A stretch of 64,000 nt of DNA. Source: Hetaerina americana. Taxonomy: Eukaryota > Arthropoda > Insecta > Odonata > Calopterygidae. The stretch is from assembly GCA_022747635.1 (NCBI GenBank), contig JAKTNV010000064.1:2053950-2117949 (forward strand), given 5' to 3'. The position numbers and the translations under genes are program-made. Positions 24,701-31,843 of the stretch are shown here, piece after piece (the first letter of the stretch is position 1; the number at the start of each line of letters is the position of its first letter). Under the pieces are notes generated by a model, which did not search any database, was not told the origin of the DNA, and saw only the letters and a list, made by a program, of their open reading frames with translations.

Positions 24701-26545
24701 CAAATCAGTATATAATTCAACTCATTGTACTTTCCTATACCTAACTCTGTTCACACTTATTCATTTCCTTCTCATGTCTACCTTTCTAATCATCTCATCC
24801 ATTGTTACCTTGCCTTTTTCCCATTTTTTTCTATCGTACCCAGCTCCTTTTCCTCACTCATGATTTTCCCTGAAGCTTGGTGATATTCCTTTCTAGTCAA
24901 AGCAGGTAATGTTTCTGTATTCCATTTCCTCAACCATCTTCCCTCTTTCATCCTCCTGAATCTGACATTACCCTTCAATAGTAGTAAATTATACTCTGGA
25001 TCGACATCAACTCCCAGGAAACTGTGTCAATTAATCACATTTGCCTAAATCTGTGCCTGAACATAATATAGTCTGTTATCTTCTTGAATCGTTGGGTTTT
25101 ATCCATGTATACCATCACCTTTTGTGGCATCTAAGCCAAGTGTTGGTGATGATTAAACCCTAACTCCTGCAGATCTCAACTGCTTTCTCCCCGCGGTCAT
25201 TCCTCGAGCCTAAACCGTAGTCCCCGACCTCGTCACCATCTCTTCCTTCGCCTACCGTCACATTCCAATCCCCCATCACTATCAAATGTTTCCCTGCAGG
25301 AACACACGCGATTATGCCCACTTGCTGGCCATATATCCTGTCGACGTCTTCCTCCCTATTATTGCTTGGTGGCATGTAGACCTGAACGATGACCAAGTTC
25401 GTCGGTTCTGCTTTTGCCTCTATTAGTAACATTCCATCCATTCCTTGCTCTATGTTCTTACTACCATTTTGTTTGGTATTACGGCCACCCCTCATTCGCT
25501 TTCTTCCCCTCCACTGTACAATACTCTTATAAATACCACTCCGGTAATCTCTGCTATACTTCTATCTCACTTCACACAGCCCTAAAATACCTCACAAAAT
25601 CCTGTCTCTCTCACTCACCCTTGAGACAATGTCATACTAAGCATTCAAATTGTCAGGGCTGACCAACATCGCAATCTAGAAGGAACGCCCTTATTCTTCC
25701 TCCAGTCTATTCAGTAGGTCATTGGAAAAACCACATATCCTTCAGTAACTTGCATATGCTCACAGTGTTATAGCCTGTATATTCAGGGGCCTTCTGTGAA
25801 GGCTCGGGGGAAACCTGAAAGTCTCATTTATATAGCAAATACATAAATACAGTATTATTTTTCTTAAGAACAACATTGAAAATAGCAGCTGGTTTAGTAA
25901 TTATACCTTACCAAAAAAATAAGTAACTTTTAATACATTACTGTGCATCATGTTTATCACACAGGGGTGTTTGGAGGGACCTGAATTGTAGGATTTTGCG
26001 TTCTCTAGTCACACCTCTACAATGAAGAGTTCCCCTCCTAAAGTGAAATTACACTCAGCAAAAAGTCGATGAAATAGGGACATATAAAACAATTTCTGGC
26101 TTGACTTGGTGGAAAATCTTCATATTGCAATTGAAAAATAAACAACTTGAATTTTCAGACCTGAAGATGTTATACCATAATGAAACCTAGGTTGTAAATA
26201 AAAATTTCCTACGTGGAAAAGCCAAGTTTTTTTATTTTTCAATTTCAAATAGGTATACGATTATTTATTGCTTGCATACAAAGCTGAAATACATAAGTGA
26301 AATCTTCCCCAACACTGGCTGAGAAAGATGGCACCAATGAATTGGGATTTCTTGTCTCATCCAAAATTCATTAAGAATAATTTTGCAAATAGCAATGAGT
26401 GGATTTGTTGGTACACAGAAATAAAATGTGAAGCTTAAACCAACCTCAATTTTAATTCCACATATTCTGACTGTTGACTGGATTCCGATCGATTGCCAAC
26501 CAGCTCATCACTGAAATCCATGCCACCCCTCCTAGCTTGCATCCT
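638..26545 (-). CDS. MNS1: MNS1-like coiled-coil axonemal protein, split gene (8 exons seen)
   Basis: Whole-gene entry. Coding exons, in transcript order: 26445-26545, 23226-23349, 20831-21063, 19297-19413, 15045-15171, 14382-14585, 2843-3048, 638-774; 1249 nt, about 416 codons, no stop and every junction phase-compatible. The spliced protein is almost wholly charged alpha-helix (E, K, R, Q rich), as in the trichohyalin-plectin-homology family. Blocks matching vertebrate MNS1 in the same order are RQRLREESVELREL, AYEDFLREKLFIDEV, ENRRIIQF, AEHRRAVGQLLEQRR and LREHAAKLIGFLPKGV. MNS1 proteins line the lumen of doublet microtubules in motile cilia and sperm flagella, and in insects expression would be expected mainly in testis; that is family knowledge. 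The human protein is about 495 residues, so roughly 80-100 N-terminal residues are unaccounted for. The largest intron (3049-14381) is filled with transposons. Symbol given by homology. Confidence 0.85.
775..2430. other. intron of the MNS1-like gene
   Basis: No gene recognised. The segment 2155-2280 is extremely AT-rich, with interleaved inverted runs of tta/taa (attaatttttaaatattaa and similar) that could form local cruciforms. Reading frames here look like chance frames. Confidence 0.6.
2436..2712 (-). repeat. tRNA-type SINE, degenerate copy 1
   Basis: Read on the minus strand it starts near tggcagtgttgtcacccc, followed by a B-box-like ggttcaaattg (plus-strand 2646-2656). The body gcagcacagggaaaggaact resembles the SINE at 18745-18945. 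The tRNA-like head followed by a shared non-tRNA body is what defines a Pol III SINE. The A box is weak and no target duplication was resolved, so the ends are approximate. Confidence 0.5.
2843..3048 (-). CDS. MNS1: MNS1-like exon (EHRRAV block)
   Basis: 206 nt, acceptor ctcccccgactgag, donor GCACG|gtatga, phase 0 in and two nucleotides out. It reads MRASFPQLLERMAEADRLEQ, then MSEERRRLRKAEHRRAVGQL and LEQRRQLRECQMAAA. The EHRRAV core with the following LEQRR is a hallmark of MNS1 near residue 420 of the human protein. The exon is 11.3 kb from its upstream neighbour because transposons fill the intron. Confidence 0.9.
3049..3720. other. intron of the MNS1-like gene
   Basis: AT-rich, no coding region recognised. 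A short (cat)n run lies near 3517-3529. Confidence 0.6.
3721..4235 (-). mobile_element. Helitron 3' remnant with helicase C-terminus
   Basis: On the minus strand, 4228-3977 encodes a piece ending LENPCFSHGQLYVACSSVGK and then PSTSFVL. This matches the C-terminal SF1/PIF1-type helicase motif of Helitron Rep-Hel proteins (FSHGQLYVA.SR). About 250 bp further on, the minus strand ends in gttcaccgggtcagctagt, a Helitron-like 3' terminus (CTAG followed by T) at 3721-3725, with a short cggt/accg stem before it. A poly-C tract near 4150-4162 and frame changes show decay. No Rep domain is present. Confidence 0.65.
4265..4575 (+). repeat. 5' LTR of the gypsy element (unpaired)
   Basis: Proposed span from TGTTGC to CGACA. 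It contains a TATA box (tatataaa, 4316-4323) and a poly(A) signal (aataaa, 4491-4496), the expected U3-R-U5 layout, and is followed by a primer-binding-like sequence. Without a partner LTR the exact ends are inferred. Confidence 0.6.
4582..4600 (+). promoter_or_regulatory. putative primer binding site
   Basis: tggtgccaggtgtggggtgg begins a few bases after the proposed LTR end. Sites starting TGG at this place pair with a tRNA 3' CCA end to prime reverse transcription. The tRNA species was not identified. Confidence 0.45.
4827..5048 (+). pseudogene. gag N-terminal fragment of the gypsy element
   Basis: The ATG at 4827 is in good context (accgtcatgg) and starts MAGPGYSPLNPFSPHFVSPS. The frame stops after about 74 codons at 5046-5048. 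No capsid major-homology region or CCHC zinc knuckle was found downstream. Assignment to gag rests on position between the primer site and the protease. Confidence 0.45.
4846..4907 (+). repeat. short direct repeat, copy 1 (gag start)
   Basis: The stretch around aaaccctttctctccccatt is repeated at 9886-9948, followed in both by gtcgcc and a variant of accaacctagat. This copy lies in the gag reading frame. The other copy has an 8-9 base insertion and stops, and is not coding. Confidence 0.6.
5150..5476 (+). pseudogene. retropepsin C-terminal part of the gypsy element
   Basis: The frame through 5170-5476 reads IIG, a TAG stop (5285-5287), then DFMNKYRSKISFENNTIKF. This is the typical end of a gypsy protease (IIG.DF...Y...I.F...). 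The catalytic D-(S/T)-G triplet was not found, so this is only the distal part. Confidence 0.5.
5569..6108 (+). pseudogene. protease-RT linker of the gypsy polyprotein
   Basis: An open stretch of 179 codons beginning MLASHNLNGFVNQGKPDDLL. It has the acidic character of the region between protease and reverse transcriptase and leads directly into EFSDIF, the segment just before the RT fingers. No separate function is recognised. Confidence 0.5.
6110..7500 (+). pseudogene. reverse transcriptase and RNase H of the gypsy element
   Basis: RT landmarks in order: EFSDIF, AGIISRSTSPWSAPLILVRK, YRPRIDYRALN, FSSMDLCNGYWQVQM and the catalytic YLDD (near 6660). Frames change near 6190, 6575, 6612 and in a T run near 6780, so the domain is broken at least four times. 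RNase H follows as one open frame: LTDASLIAVGG, YSATELECLAVV and HADCLSR. The usual TD(H/Q).PL motif reads YTHRKPL, so one acidic catalytic residue is lost. The connection motif FLGLVRYYRRLIPNFA is intact. Confidence 0.85.
7630..9142 (+). pseudogene. integrase and C-terminal tail of the gypsy element
   Basis: An HHCC zinc finger (HDNPLSGHCGIEK ... CCIECQKSK) is followed in the same frame by a TAA stop (7826-7828). The catalytic core follows, with LAVDVV, LLTDRGANF and, after a second stop (TAG 8156-8158), NGRQERAHH carrying the Glu of the D,D,E triad. LVSRWKGPYKIARSS is the GPY/F module. The frame from 6770 to 9142 is otherwise continuous, so this part needs only the two stops to explain its loss. 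A Pro/Ser-rich tail closes it. No envelope gene was recognised. Confidence 0.85.
9143..9885 (+). other. 3' portion after the gypsy integrase
   Basis: GC-rich to about 9700, then AT-rich. Short frames only. Expected to hold a polypurine tract and 3' LTR, but neither was found. Confidence 0.4.
9886..9948 (+). repeat. short direct repeat, copy 2
   Basis: About 60 bp similar to the gag start at 4846-4907, some 5.0 kb downstream. It is not part of an LTR pair since homology stops on both sides. It may be a leftover of a second, mostly deleted element of the same family. Confidence 0.5.
9949..12284. other. intron of the MNS1-like gene
   Basis: AT-rich sequence. No coding exon, tRNA or recognisable element seen, apart from a G run near 10770. 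Confidence 0.55.
12285..13200 (-). mobile_element. RTE-like LINE, 3' copy with internal deletion
   Basis: On the minus strand it reads VNWDKLMSILQKTGTDWRDK, then VRVGDGES and VLGRGVRQECPLS, then jumps to a C-terminal part containing LEAFKMWVWRRMEKLKWTE and a WDVEDCNRGENVM segment. The RT catalytic FADD region is deleted. The 3' end (aaaatatttatttggtagttg on the minus strand) is shared with the copy at 61190-63290. Several stops. It lies in an intron of the MNS1-like gene. Confidence 0.75.
13201..14381. other. intron of the MNS1-like gene
   Basis: No gene. Holds an AT dinucleotide run (about 13858-13870) and an AC run (about 14113-14131). Another AC run lies at 14636-14652, just upstream of the next exon. 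Confidence 0.6.
14382..14585 (-). CDS. MNS1: MNS1-like exon (coiled coil)
   Basis: 204 nt (68 codons), phase 0 on both sides. The acceptor is ctgccctcggaag and the donor GCAAGAG|gtaagt is a perfect consensus. The translation starts DKRREREEAHQSLLEEEMRV and runs through an uninterrupted Glu/Arg coiled coil to REEAEERQE. Sequence identity to vertebrates is lower than in other exons. Position, phase and composition place it in the middle helical segment. Confidence 0.83.
15045..15171 (-). CDS. MNS1: MNS1-like exon (RRIIQF block)
   Basis: 127 nt, acceptor tggaattgcag, donor CAGGAA|gtatgt, ending in phase 0. It reads RIIQFLRDKEDFECKIHAAA, then KKRDEAKAVVTKALMDIIKE and QE. It joins the upstream exon to give ENRRIIQF, equivalent to the human ENRKIIEF. 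A mariner derivative (15616-16368) sits 445 bp upstream in the adjacent intron. Confidence 0.87.
15616..16368 (-). mobile_element. 753-bp mariner deletion derivative, copy 1
   Basis: Perfect 33-bp terminal inverted repeats beginning cgagggtcatccggaaagta, flanked by TA at 15614-15615 and 16369-16370, the mariner target duplication. The inside keeps the transposase 5' part and its last 35 or so codons (NELAAKDYAAGIQKLVTRYD), while the catalytic middle is deleted. Same length and same encoded peptide as the copies at 41648 and 48741. Located in an intron of the MNS1-like gene. Confidence 0.92.
15809..16216 (-). CDS. mariner transposase DNA-binding domain only (135 aa)
   Basis: Open frame of 135 codons starting MFTMFKKIENAASCEVRAVI. 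It contains the paired helix-turn-helix of mariner transposases: RPCDIHRQLKEVYGDNVMDE with SSVRRWCRNF, linker GRPSVITDQL, then VTIDDICEHFPNVSRTIVHE. It stops at RWVPRVSQ, where the family would enter the D,D34D catalytic domain. No catalytic Asp region remains. It could bind terminal repeats but not cut. Whether it is expressed is unknown. Confidence 0.8.
   Translation of the reverse strand: MFTMFKKIENAASCEVRAVIKFLNARNVRPCDIHRQLKEVYGDNVMDESSVRRWCRNFNMGRGNTHDDERSGRPSVITDQLVSSVDEFVRNDRRVTIDDICEHFPNVSRTIVHEIVKHHLHYAKICARWVPRVSQ
16371..18740. other. intron of the MNS1-like gene
   Basis: No gene recognised. Near 18437-18505 a GC-richer segment carries an imperfect inverted repeat (actcgactcatgcatcatcg against cgatgctcgagtcgagc), probably part of an old repeat. 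Confidence 0.55.
18745..18945 (-). repeat. tRNA-type SINE, copy 2
   Basis: On the minus strand, tggtagaccaggggtattg resembles an A box and gggttcgataccc is a good B box (plus-strand 18888-18900). The body cagcacaaggaaaggcactg matches the copy at 2436-2712. Spacing of the two boxes is tRNA-like. The 3' tail and target duplication were not resolved. Confidence 0.65.
18950..19296. other. intron segment with a small perfect hairpin
   Basis: At about 19106-19136, acttccacaataaag is followed at once by its inverse ctttattgtggaagt. Both arms carry aataaa/tttatt. Otherwise no feature. Confidence 0.5.
19297..19413 (-). CDS. MNS1: MNS1-like exon (AEFQRCQEIWKEKE block)
   Basis: 117 nt, acceptor gatatcctcag, donor AACAG|gtacaa. 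It completes the split Arg codon from the upstream exon and reads EQEEVMRKKKRTKHEMAEFQ, then RCQEIWKEKERHALEEEN, leaving AG to be completed by the next exon. It corresponds to the human EEFQKEQ...EEENRK stretch. Both flanking junctions are in frame. Confidence 0.87.
19414..20830. other. intron of the MNS1-like gene
   Basis: No gene or element recognised. Confidence 0.6.
20831..21063 (-). CDS. MNS1: MNS1-like exon (AYEDFLREKLFIDEV block)
   Basis: 233 nt, strong acceptor tttgtttgtgcccag, donor CAAAG|gtttgt, phase 0 in and two nucleotides out. The translation starts YREEVAVELMRRKWSEEEEE and continues as heptad-rich helix to RRAAYEDFLREKLFIDEVM and HIHEEDQ. The EKL(F/M)IDE(V/I) and EEDQ motifs are diagnostic of MNS1. 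GC content is distinctly higher than in the surrounding intron, as in the other exons. Confidence 0.9.
21064..23225. other. intron of the MNS1-like gene
   Basis: AT-rich, with a (cata)n run near 21451-21468. No gene or element recognised. Confidence 0.6.
23226..23349 (-). CDS. MNS1: MNS1-like exon (RELE block)
   Basis: 124 nt, acceptor tttgttgccag, donor CAGCAG|gtgggt. It enters with one nucleotide completing a split Arg codon and leaves in phase 0. It reads QRLREESVELRELESKL, then RTAYVNKELHAQLAEKEAQ, then KLAQQ. This is one of the best conserved blocks of the MNS1 family (human has a closely similar ELREL...AAYMNKE...AEKDA series). Confidence 0.88.
23350..24749. other. intron of the MNS1-like gene
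   Basis: AT-rich. No gene or element recognised. Confidence 0.55.
24750..25500 (-). pseudogene. RTE-like LINE endonuclease fragment
   Basis: Minus strand from 25495 reads VIVQVYMPPSNNREEDVDRI, then LIVMGDWNVTVGEGRDGDEV and YGLGSRNDRGEKAVE. This is the apurinic-endonuclease domain typical of this LINE family, with the MGDWN metal-site motif. Downstream, with stops, comes RKWNTETLPALTRKEYHQAS and TIEKNGK, the linker before the RT, which also occurs at 61220-61320. The RT itself is absent, so this is an internal fragment in an intron of the MNS1-like gene. Confidence 0.75.
25501..26444. other. intron segment with a small inverted repeat
   Basis: aattgaaaaataaacaacttg (about 26119-26140) is inverted as caagtttttttatttttcaa (about 26223-26245), enclosing about 85 bp. 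This is MITE-like, but no target duplication was seen. No gene. Confidence 0.45.
26445..26545 (-). CDS. MNS1: MNS1-like exon, most upstream one found
   Basis: 101 nt between an acceptor ending in tatag and a donor GAG|gttggt. It reads RMQARRGGMDFSDELVGNR and then SEYVELKLR, with the last Arg codon split 2+1 onto the next exon. The join gives KLRQRLREESVELREL, which fits the family, so the exon assignment is good. The first two thirds do not resemble the vertebrate N-terminus. In-frame ATGs exist at the second codon and at MDFSDELVG, so this could be the first coding exon or an internal one. A promoter was not identified. Confidence 0.6.
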
Positions 26546-26692
26546 CTATAAATAAATACAAAGAGACATAAATGACCAGTAAAATAATCATTCTGCAAAA
26601 ACTCCAGTCATGTGTGGTGATGACCAGAATACTCTATGCTTAGCATGCAGTTACAGTGATTAGCAAATAGAATTTATACACTATCTCATATT

Positions 26693-28295
26693 GGTAATAA
26701 TAATAATAATATACTTTATTCATCTTATAATCATATTCACATATGGTAGATGTCGTCATTTAGGAACATACAGTTGTTCCTAGATAATTTAGTATACAGC
26801 ACAATATACAATCACATAAAATACTTATTTGAAAATATTTGCATACATACACCTAGTATTCTACTCACGCTAGACCTTATAATTTTAGGCTAGTAAAGTC
26901 GAGCTCATAATACTCCTCTATTGAGTATAAAGGATTGGAGGTAAGGCAATCACGGAGCACCCTGCGGAACACCACATTGCGGGCTGACTTTACAGATTTT
27001 GGAAGCATATTAAACAATTTGATAGGTAGACCAACTTTGTAAGTCCTGTCTAGCCTAGAGTATGGAAAATCCATATTAGACTCTGCTCTGGTGCTATGGC
27101 TGTGAACGTCAGCCCTAGTGGAGTACACACTCGTATTTTCTTTTACATGAACTAATGAATAGAATATGTATAAATTGTAGACAGTAATAATTTTTAAATT
27201 TAAAAAGAGAGGTCTACAGTGTTCAAGTGGACATGAATTGGATAAGGTACGGACTGCCTTTTTCTGCATCACAAAGATTAGCTTAATATCAGATGCAGGC
27301 CCACAAAGTCTAATGCCATAAGTAATATGTGAGTGAAAGAATGCATAGTAGGCATTAATTAAGTAGTCCTTACTAACATATAATTTCCATTTCCTGAGCA
27401 GAAATAAGGCTCGGGCAAGTTTCTTCCTAATGTATAGAATATGAGCACTCCATGTTAACTTGGAGTCTATATAAAATCCCAGCAGTTTCACAGGGACAGT
27501 ATCCGGTGTAGCACATTTTAGAGTACATATAAGATGCTGAGTTTCATTGGGATTCATATGGAGATGGTTGGCAGAAAACCAGTCCACTGCCTTTTTAAGT
27601 ATAATAGGAACTCTATTCATCGCATCAGAATGATGGGGGGAACTATGTAGGAAAGTAGTATCATCCGCATAGAGGACACAGTCAGTAATCATATTGGGGC
27701 ACAAGTCATTAATCATGACCAGACATAAAAGAGGTCCAAGCACAGAGCCCTGAGGCACACCATATTTAATATTTAATGGTTTTGACTGTTTACCATTTAC
27801 ATAAACTGACTGCTTACGATCAGATAAGTAGGAAGAAATAAATTTTAGTTCAGTATCCTTAAAACCATAATATTTCAACTTATTTATGAGAATTGTGTGA
27901 TTAACACAGTCAAAAGCCGAAGAGAGATCACATAATGAGAGAGCCAAACATTGATTACCTTCAAAATGATTTGCTTTATAACATATTCAACAGCTTGGGT
28001 TGTACATTTGTTGGGTCTGAAACCAAACTGAGTCGGTGTAAATAGATTTAAAGATTCAAAATAGTCCAGGATTTGGGTAAATACAACTGATTCAATGATT
28101 TTTGCAAGTGGAGAAATAATTGTAATAGGACGATAATTGTTTGGAGAACTGATATCACCACGTTTGTGAATAGGAATGACCTTGGAAAACTTCAACTGAT
28201 CAGGAAAATAACCAGACTGGAGACAAGAGTTAATGACAATAGCAAGAGGGTATGCTAACCAGTCAATTACAGATTTGATTGAGGTAGGTAATGAT
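26693..28295 (-). mobile_element. LINE (CR1/L2/jockey-like group), 5'-truncated
   Basis: Minus-strand element ending in a microsatellite tail (plus-strand taataataataataata, 26694-26712) preceded by aataaagtat. It retains only the RT and C-terminal region, and the 5' edge near 28295 lies inside the RT N-terminus, the usual LINE truncation. The clade was not settled by eye. It sits directly upstream of the most 5' MNS1-like exon found. Confidence 0.85.
26877..28260 (-). pseudogene. LINE reverse transcriptase, one frameshift
   Basis: The first part (28260-27884) reads FSKVIPIHKRGDISSPNNYR, then PITIISPLAKIIESVV and FGFRPNKCTTQAVEYV. A frameshift near 27930 leads into a 356-codon frame with LCDLSSAFDCVNHTILINKL, GVPQGSVLGPLLCLVMINDL and the catalytic YADD in VLYADDTTFL, then the thumb and C-terminal region. 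The catalytic site is intact and the damage is small, so the copy is moderately young. The endonuclease is absent because of 5' truncation. Confidence 0.85.
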
Positions 28296-29929
28296 TAGTG
28301 GGAAACATTAAATTTGTGACGTAATGACCTTGAGAAAAGAATCATAACTGGACCACAAGGGCCTCCTTATGGTTAGATTCAATTCAACGCAGAGATACTA
28401 CTTTTGCTGATCTCTTTCATTTCACATATTTTGCCTCTTTCCTTTCGCAAATTGTTCACACTCATCATCCATGCTATCCTATTCTTGGAGCGTTGAAAAT
28501 GCCTTGTCGCAAGACCATCTTCATCTCTTATCTGAATATGCCTCTTAGTATAATTACAGTAAGTGGATTCATATGCAGACAGTTTTAAAAATTACACCAA
28601 CAATGTATAACGGAGAATAAAATATGTTCAAGGGGCCCAGTAATCATAAATTATTTCCAACATAGCACACACATGTTACACGAACAATTGCTACAAAAAT
28701 AAATATTCAAATGTTGGACAGTGGCAGAAACCAATGTGGCACTATGGAGCAAAAATTACAATTATTAAATATTGTTAAGGATAGAACTGTGGTGCATTCT
28801 TGAGCACTCCTCCTGTCATCGCACTAGCATTGGCAATAACAGAAAAAAGCTAGTTCGTTAATTACCATAGTATTCTTTTTTCACAGCATGGCATCCTCAC
28901 TCCGGCAGGAAAAAACAACGCAAGGAAAACCTTTAATTGGTACACACTTTACAGTTTTACAGCGCTTATTCAGTTGCAGTTGAATTTCACTTTAGTTTGT
29001 TTAACTATTAATCTGATATGAAAGGAACCGTTTCACTGTGCCAGTTCATCTTAACTTAAGTCTACAGCAATGTTTCAGTAATTAATTCAATTTTGAAATC
29101 GCTACACTAACATTATTCGAAGAATATTAACCTTAATATTTTCTGTGACGGCCAATCTTTTTCGCTACGTACTATTTATTGAATTCCACGTTAAAGATCT
29201 ACAATTGTGCCGACACAAGTGTGTATTTCCCAACAGGCGATTCTCACTAACGACCACTCCGTGGCCAGAAGCCTTAGGGTATTAAGCGTTGCTCCTTTAT
29301 GTATGGGCATATACAAATTGTGCCGTGTTAATATTTACCGTCCAATCGACATGCATCACAAACATTGTGGCTCACCTTTTAAGAACTTGTCTTTCTCCCT
29401 GGAATTCAAATGTCTAGTAGTTAGCTGCCTATACAGGCATATTTCTAGGAAAAACAACTTCCCCGATAGCTCTGATGCATTTCACACCGGTCATTCAAGA
29501 TCCCGCTCCCTGAATTTGAAGTTAGTCTAGTAGGTAACCCAGTGAACAAATACTTGCCCATAAATATGACGTGAAATCTGAAAGGCAACAGCGGCAAGGT
29601 AACCCGTTTTACAACGTTAAAATTGGGTGGGATAGCTATCTTAACCACCAATTAGTGTGTGAAACAAGGGTGGCTACCGACAGTTATGGACAAGACAACT
29701 GCCGATCACGTCCAAAGTTGTTTGCAAACACATCATTACATAAAACGGGGCGCCATCCTCTGGAGTCACTTTTAAAGGAGACTTCGCGAAAGTAGTATAC
29801 TCATTCAATTATCCAGTAATAACTTTTTTCTTTCCTTGCGTGTTCATTCGCCCAGTAAAATCAGGTAGGAATCTTATAGCAACAAATTATTACGATTTCG
29901 GTTATTCGTAGCGATTTTGCATCTAGCAG
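28296..29929. other. no recognised gene; possible 5' region of the MNS1-like gene
   Basis: The missing MNS1-like N-terminus and promoter could lie here or further right, but I could not identify either. The stretch 29200-29800 is richer in CpG than its surroundings. Confidence 0.35.
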
Positions 29930-30890
29930 GAGTTAACTGAACTTGGCCCACGACTATTTACCGGCCATTGGAGCTCTGGACTTTTCAGTCATACCAACGT
30001 AAATATTTTTGCACGAAGTAGCGAAGTTAATCCCCTAAACCATTGCAGTAATCTCACTTCAACGGACATATTATACTCAGTGATATTCCCTGTAATCACT
30101 TGAAATTGTAAGACCGGGATGAGTTATGTAGTATATGATATACGGCCCTAGAAAGAATCTACACTGAAGTTAGCCCAAGCGGGAGGTCGTCTTTTACAGC
30201 GAAAACTAAGAGGTGGTAACGAAGACTTTTTCGACAATATCTGCTCAACTAGAAAAGTACTTTTCTTGAAAATCACCAAAAACACTCGGCACTCCCTCCG
30301 ACGACGTAGGCATAAAACCCACATCCATAGCCTAATTTAGCATCCAGGGCCCAGTGCAGTAACCACAGTCGCCCTTTCACACGAAAAAATAAGAAAGTAC
30401 TTAGCAATATCTCCTAAACTAGAACATTTTTTTTCTAAAATATGGCAAAAAACAATTAACCCTCTTTCCTCTATGAGCAACCTTTCGCTTACCCCATGCT
30501 CATGGCCTAGTTTAGGACCGAGGGCCCACTATCGTCACCAGCGTTGTCCTTTAACACGAAAAAAAACAAAGTACTTCACAATATCTCCTGAACTAAAACA
30601 TTTTTTTTCAAAAATTTGGCGTAAACATTAAACTCACTATAGTTTATCTGCTGCCTTTCGCTTACCCCATGCTCATGCACTACTTTAGTAACCAGGGCCC
30701 AATAACGTCAGCAGAGTCGAACTTTCACACCAAAAATAAAGAAGTACTTCACAATATCTCCTAAACGAGAACATTTTTTCCTCTAAATTTTACAATACAC
30801 ACTAGGCTACACATATAATTTCGGCAGTCTTTCGCTTACCCCATGCTCCTGGCTAGTTTAGTAGCCAGGGCCCACCAAAAGTGACTACGA
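29930..30890 (+). repeat. dispersed repeat with four 174-bp tandem units
   Basis: The GGGCCC landmark recurs at 30347, 30522, 30695 and 30868, giving periods of 175, 173 and 173. Each unit also carries aagtacttcacaatatctcc-like and cgcttaccccatgctcatgg-like blocks. Units are diverged by eye by perhaps a fifth of positions. The first 600 bp of the block is related to 44140-44825 and 51233-51918. It begins at aactgaacttggcccacgac, part of the foldback sequence described at 43945-44117. Confidence 0.75.
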
Positions 30891-31174
30891 CACGACACTG
30901 AACTTGACCCATAGAGATAGGTTTTTTTCAAGTTTGTTCTTATATGTACTCAATATTCTCTCAAATACGACCGTTTTTTTCTTCCTCAATGTCACTTAAT
31001 AGTAATGTTTTCATGAAAAACATACCATTTCAGCAATCTGTTTCTTCATTTATTACTTACAGGTGTTTTTTTCATTTTTGCACCATTTTCCGGCCACGGA
31101 TTCCTCATTTTCACAGTTCCCCCTGATTCTTCACTTCTCTCCATTTTCTTTCTCTGGCGTCTTGAGCTGCGAAG

Positions 31175-31425
31175 ATGGGATTTGATGAAAAGTTTTTAGG
31201 AGGTATGTATGGATAACTTTTTTGTATTATTAGTAGTATTCATTAATACATCACGGTTTTAGTATATCTGCAAGTTATTCCACATCACCCGAAGAGGCTA
31301 CTCGCTAGATGCGTTTCTCTTTGTGCTTGGAGAAGAAACGAGCGAAAAAGAGATCCCCGGGAGGCATATGAGAAACCGCTTGCCCTTTCCCTTAATGAAA
31401 AAGGGAGCATCTCCCGAAACCTACG
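31175..31425 (+). CDS. two spliced exons of an unidentified plus-strand gene
   Basis: Exon 31175-31202 starts ATGGGATTTG and ends GGAG|gtatgt. The next exon, 31263-31425, follows ...cacggttttag and ends CCTACG|gtaaaa. Phases fit and the join reads MGFDEKFLGVYLQVIPHHPK, then RLLARCVSLCAWRRNERKRD and PREAYEKPLALSLNEKGSIS. The product is basic. Two nucleotides are left over, which fits the one-nucleotide start of a candidate exon at 34208. No family recognised. It could be the 5' end of the SGNH-like gene at 35690. Confidence 0.4.
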
Positions 31426-31544
31426 GTAAAATAGAGGAATTTTTCCAACATTTGCTTTTAGTTTTTTTCCTTTATGTAATCCTTTAATATTTCAGTAGCA
31501 TGAAATTGTCTTGTTGTAAATTAGCATATTTAATCTTCCCAAGT

Positions 31545-31579
31545 CATTCCGTCCCCCGCTTCCTCAGATAGACGGAATG
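31545..31579. repeat. hairpin 1 of a pair with a shared loop
   Basis: cattccgtc (31545-31553) pairs perfectly with gacggaatg (31571-31579) around a 17-base loop ccccgcttcctcagata. The same loop and inner stem recur 110 bp downstream. Confidence 0.55.
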
Positions 31580-31650
31580 GACCGCAGATCCTATATCATC
31601 ATTGCCGCCTACCTTTTCCTATTTTTAATTGTTCCTACGCTATCTCTTCT

Positions 31651-31695
31651 GAGGCTTTCCGTCCCCCGCTTCTTCAGATAGACGGCAAGCACCTC
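31651..31695. repeat. hairpin 2 of a pair with a shared loop
   Basis: Inner stem ccgtc/gacgg and outer pairs ctt/aag and gagg/cctc enclose the loop ccccgcttcttcagata, one base different from hairpin 1. Outer stem sequence differs between the two hairpins while pairing is kept. Confidence 0.5.
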
Positions 31696-31843
31696 AGTGC
31701 CTGTGATAGTAGGTTAACGTATATACTGTTGGTTAACCTTTGTATTGGAGGAAATTCAACAAAATATAATCGCCTGTCAACTTATAATGTGCGTTCAAAG
31801 CTAAAACGACGTACAACCAAGGTATAGCCACAAGGCCAATTAA

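Noticed and set aside
28402..28531. Minus-strand exon-like frame (RDEDGLATRHFQRSKNRIAW, then KERGKICEMKEIS) as the missing MNS1-like N-terminus
   Set aside because: Splice signals are weak, its phase does not fit the exon at 26445-26545, and it has no convincing similarity to MNS1.
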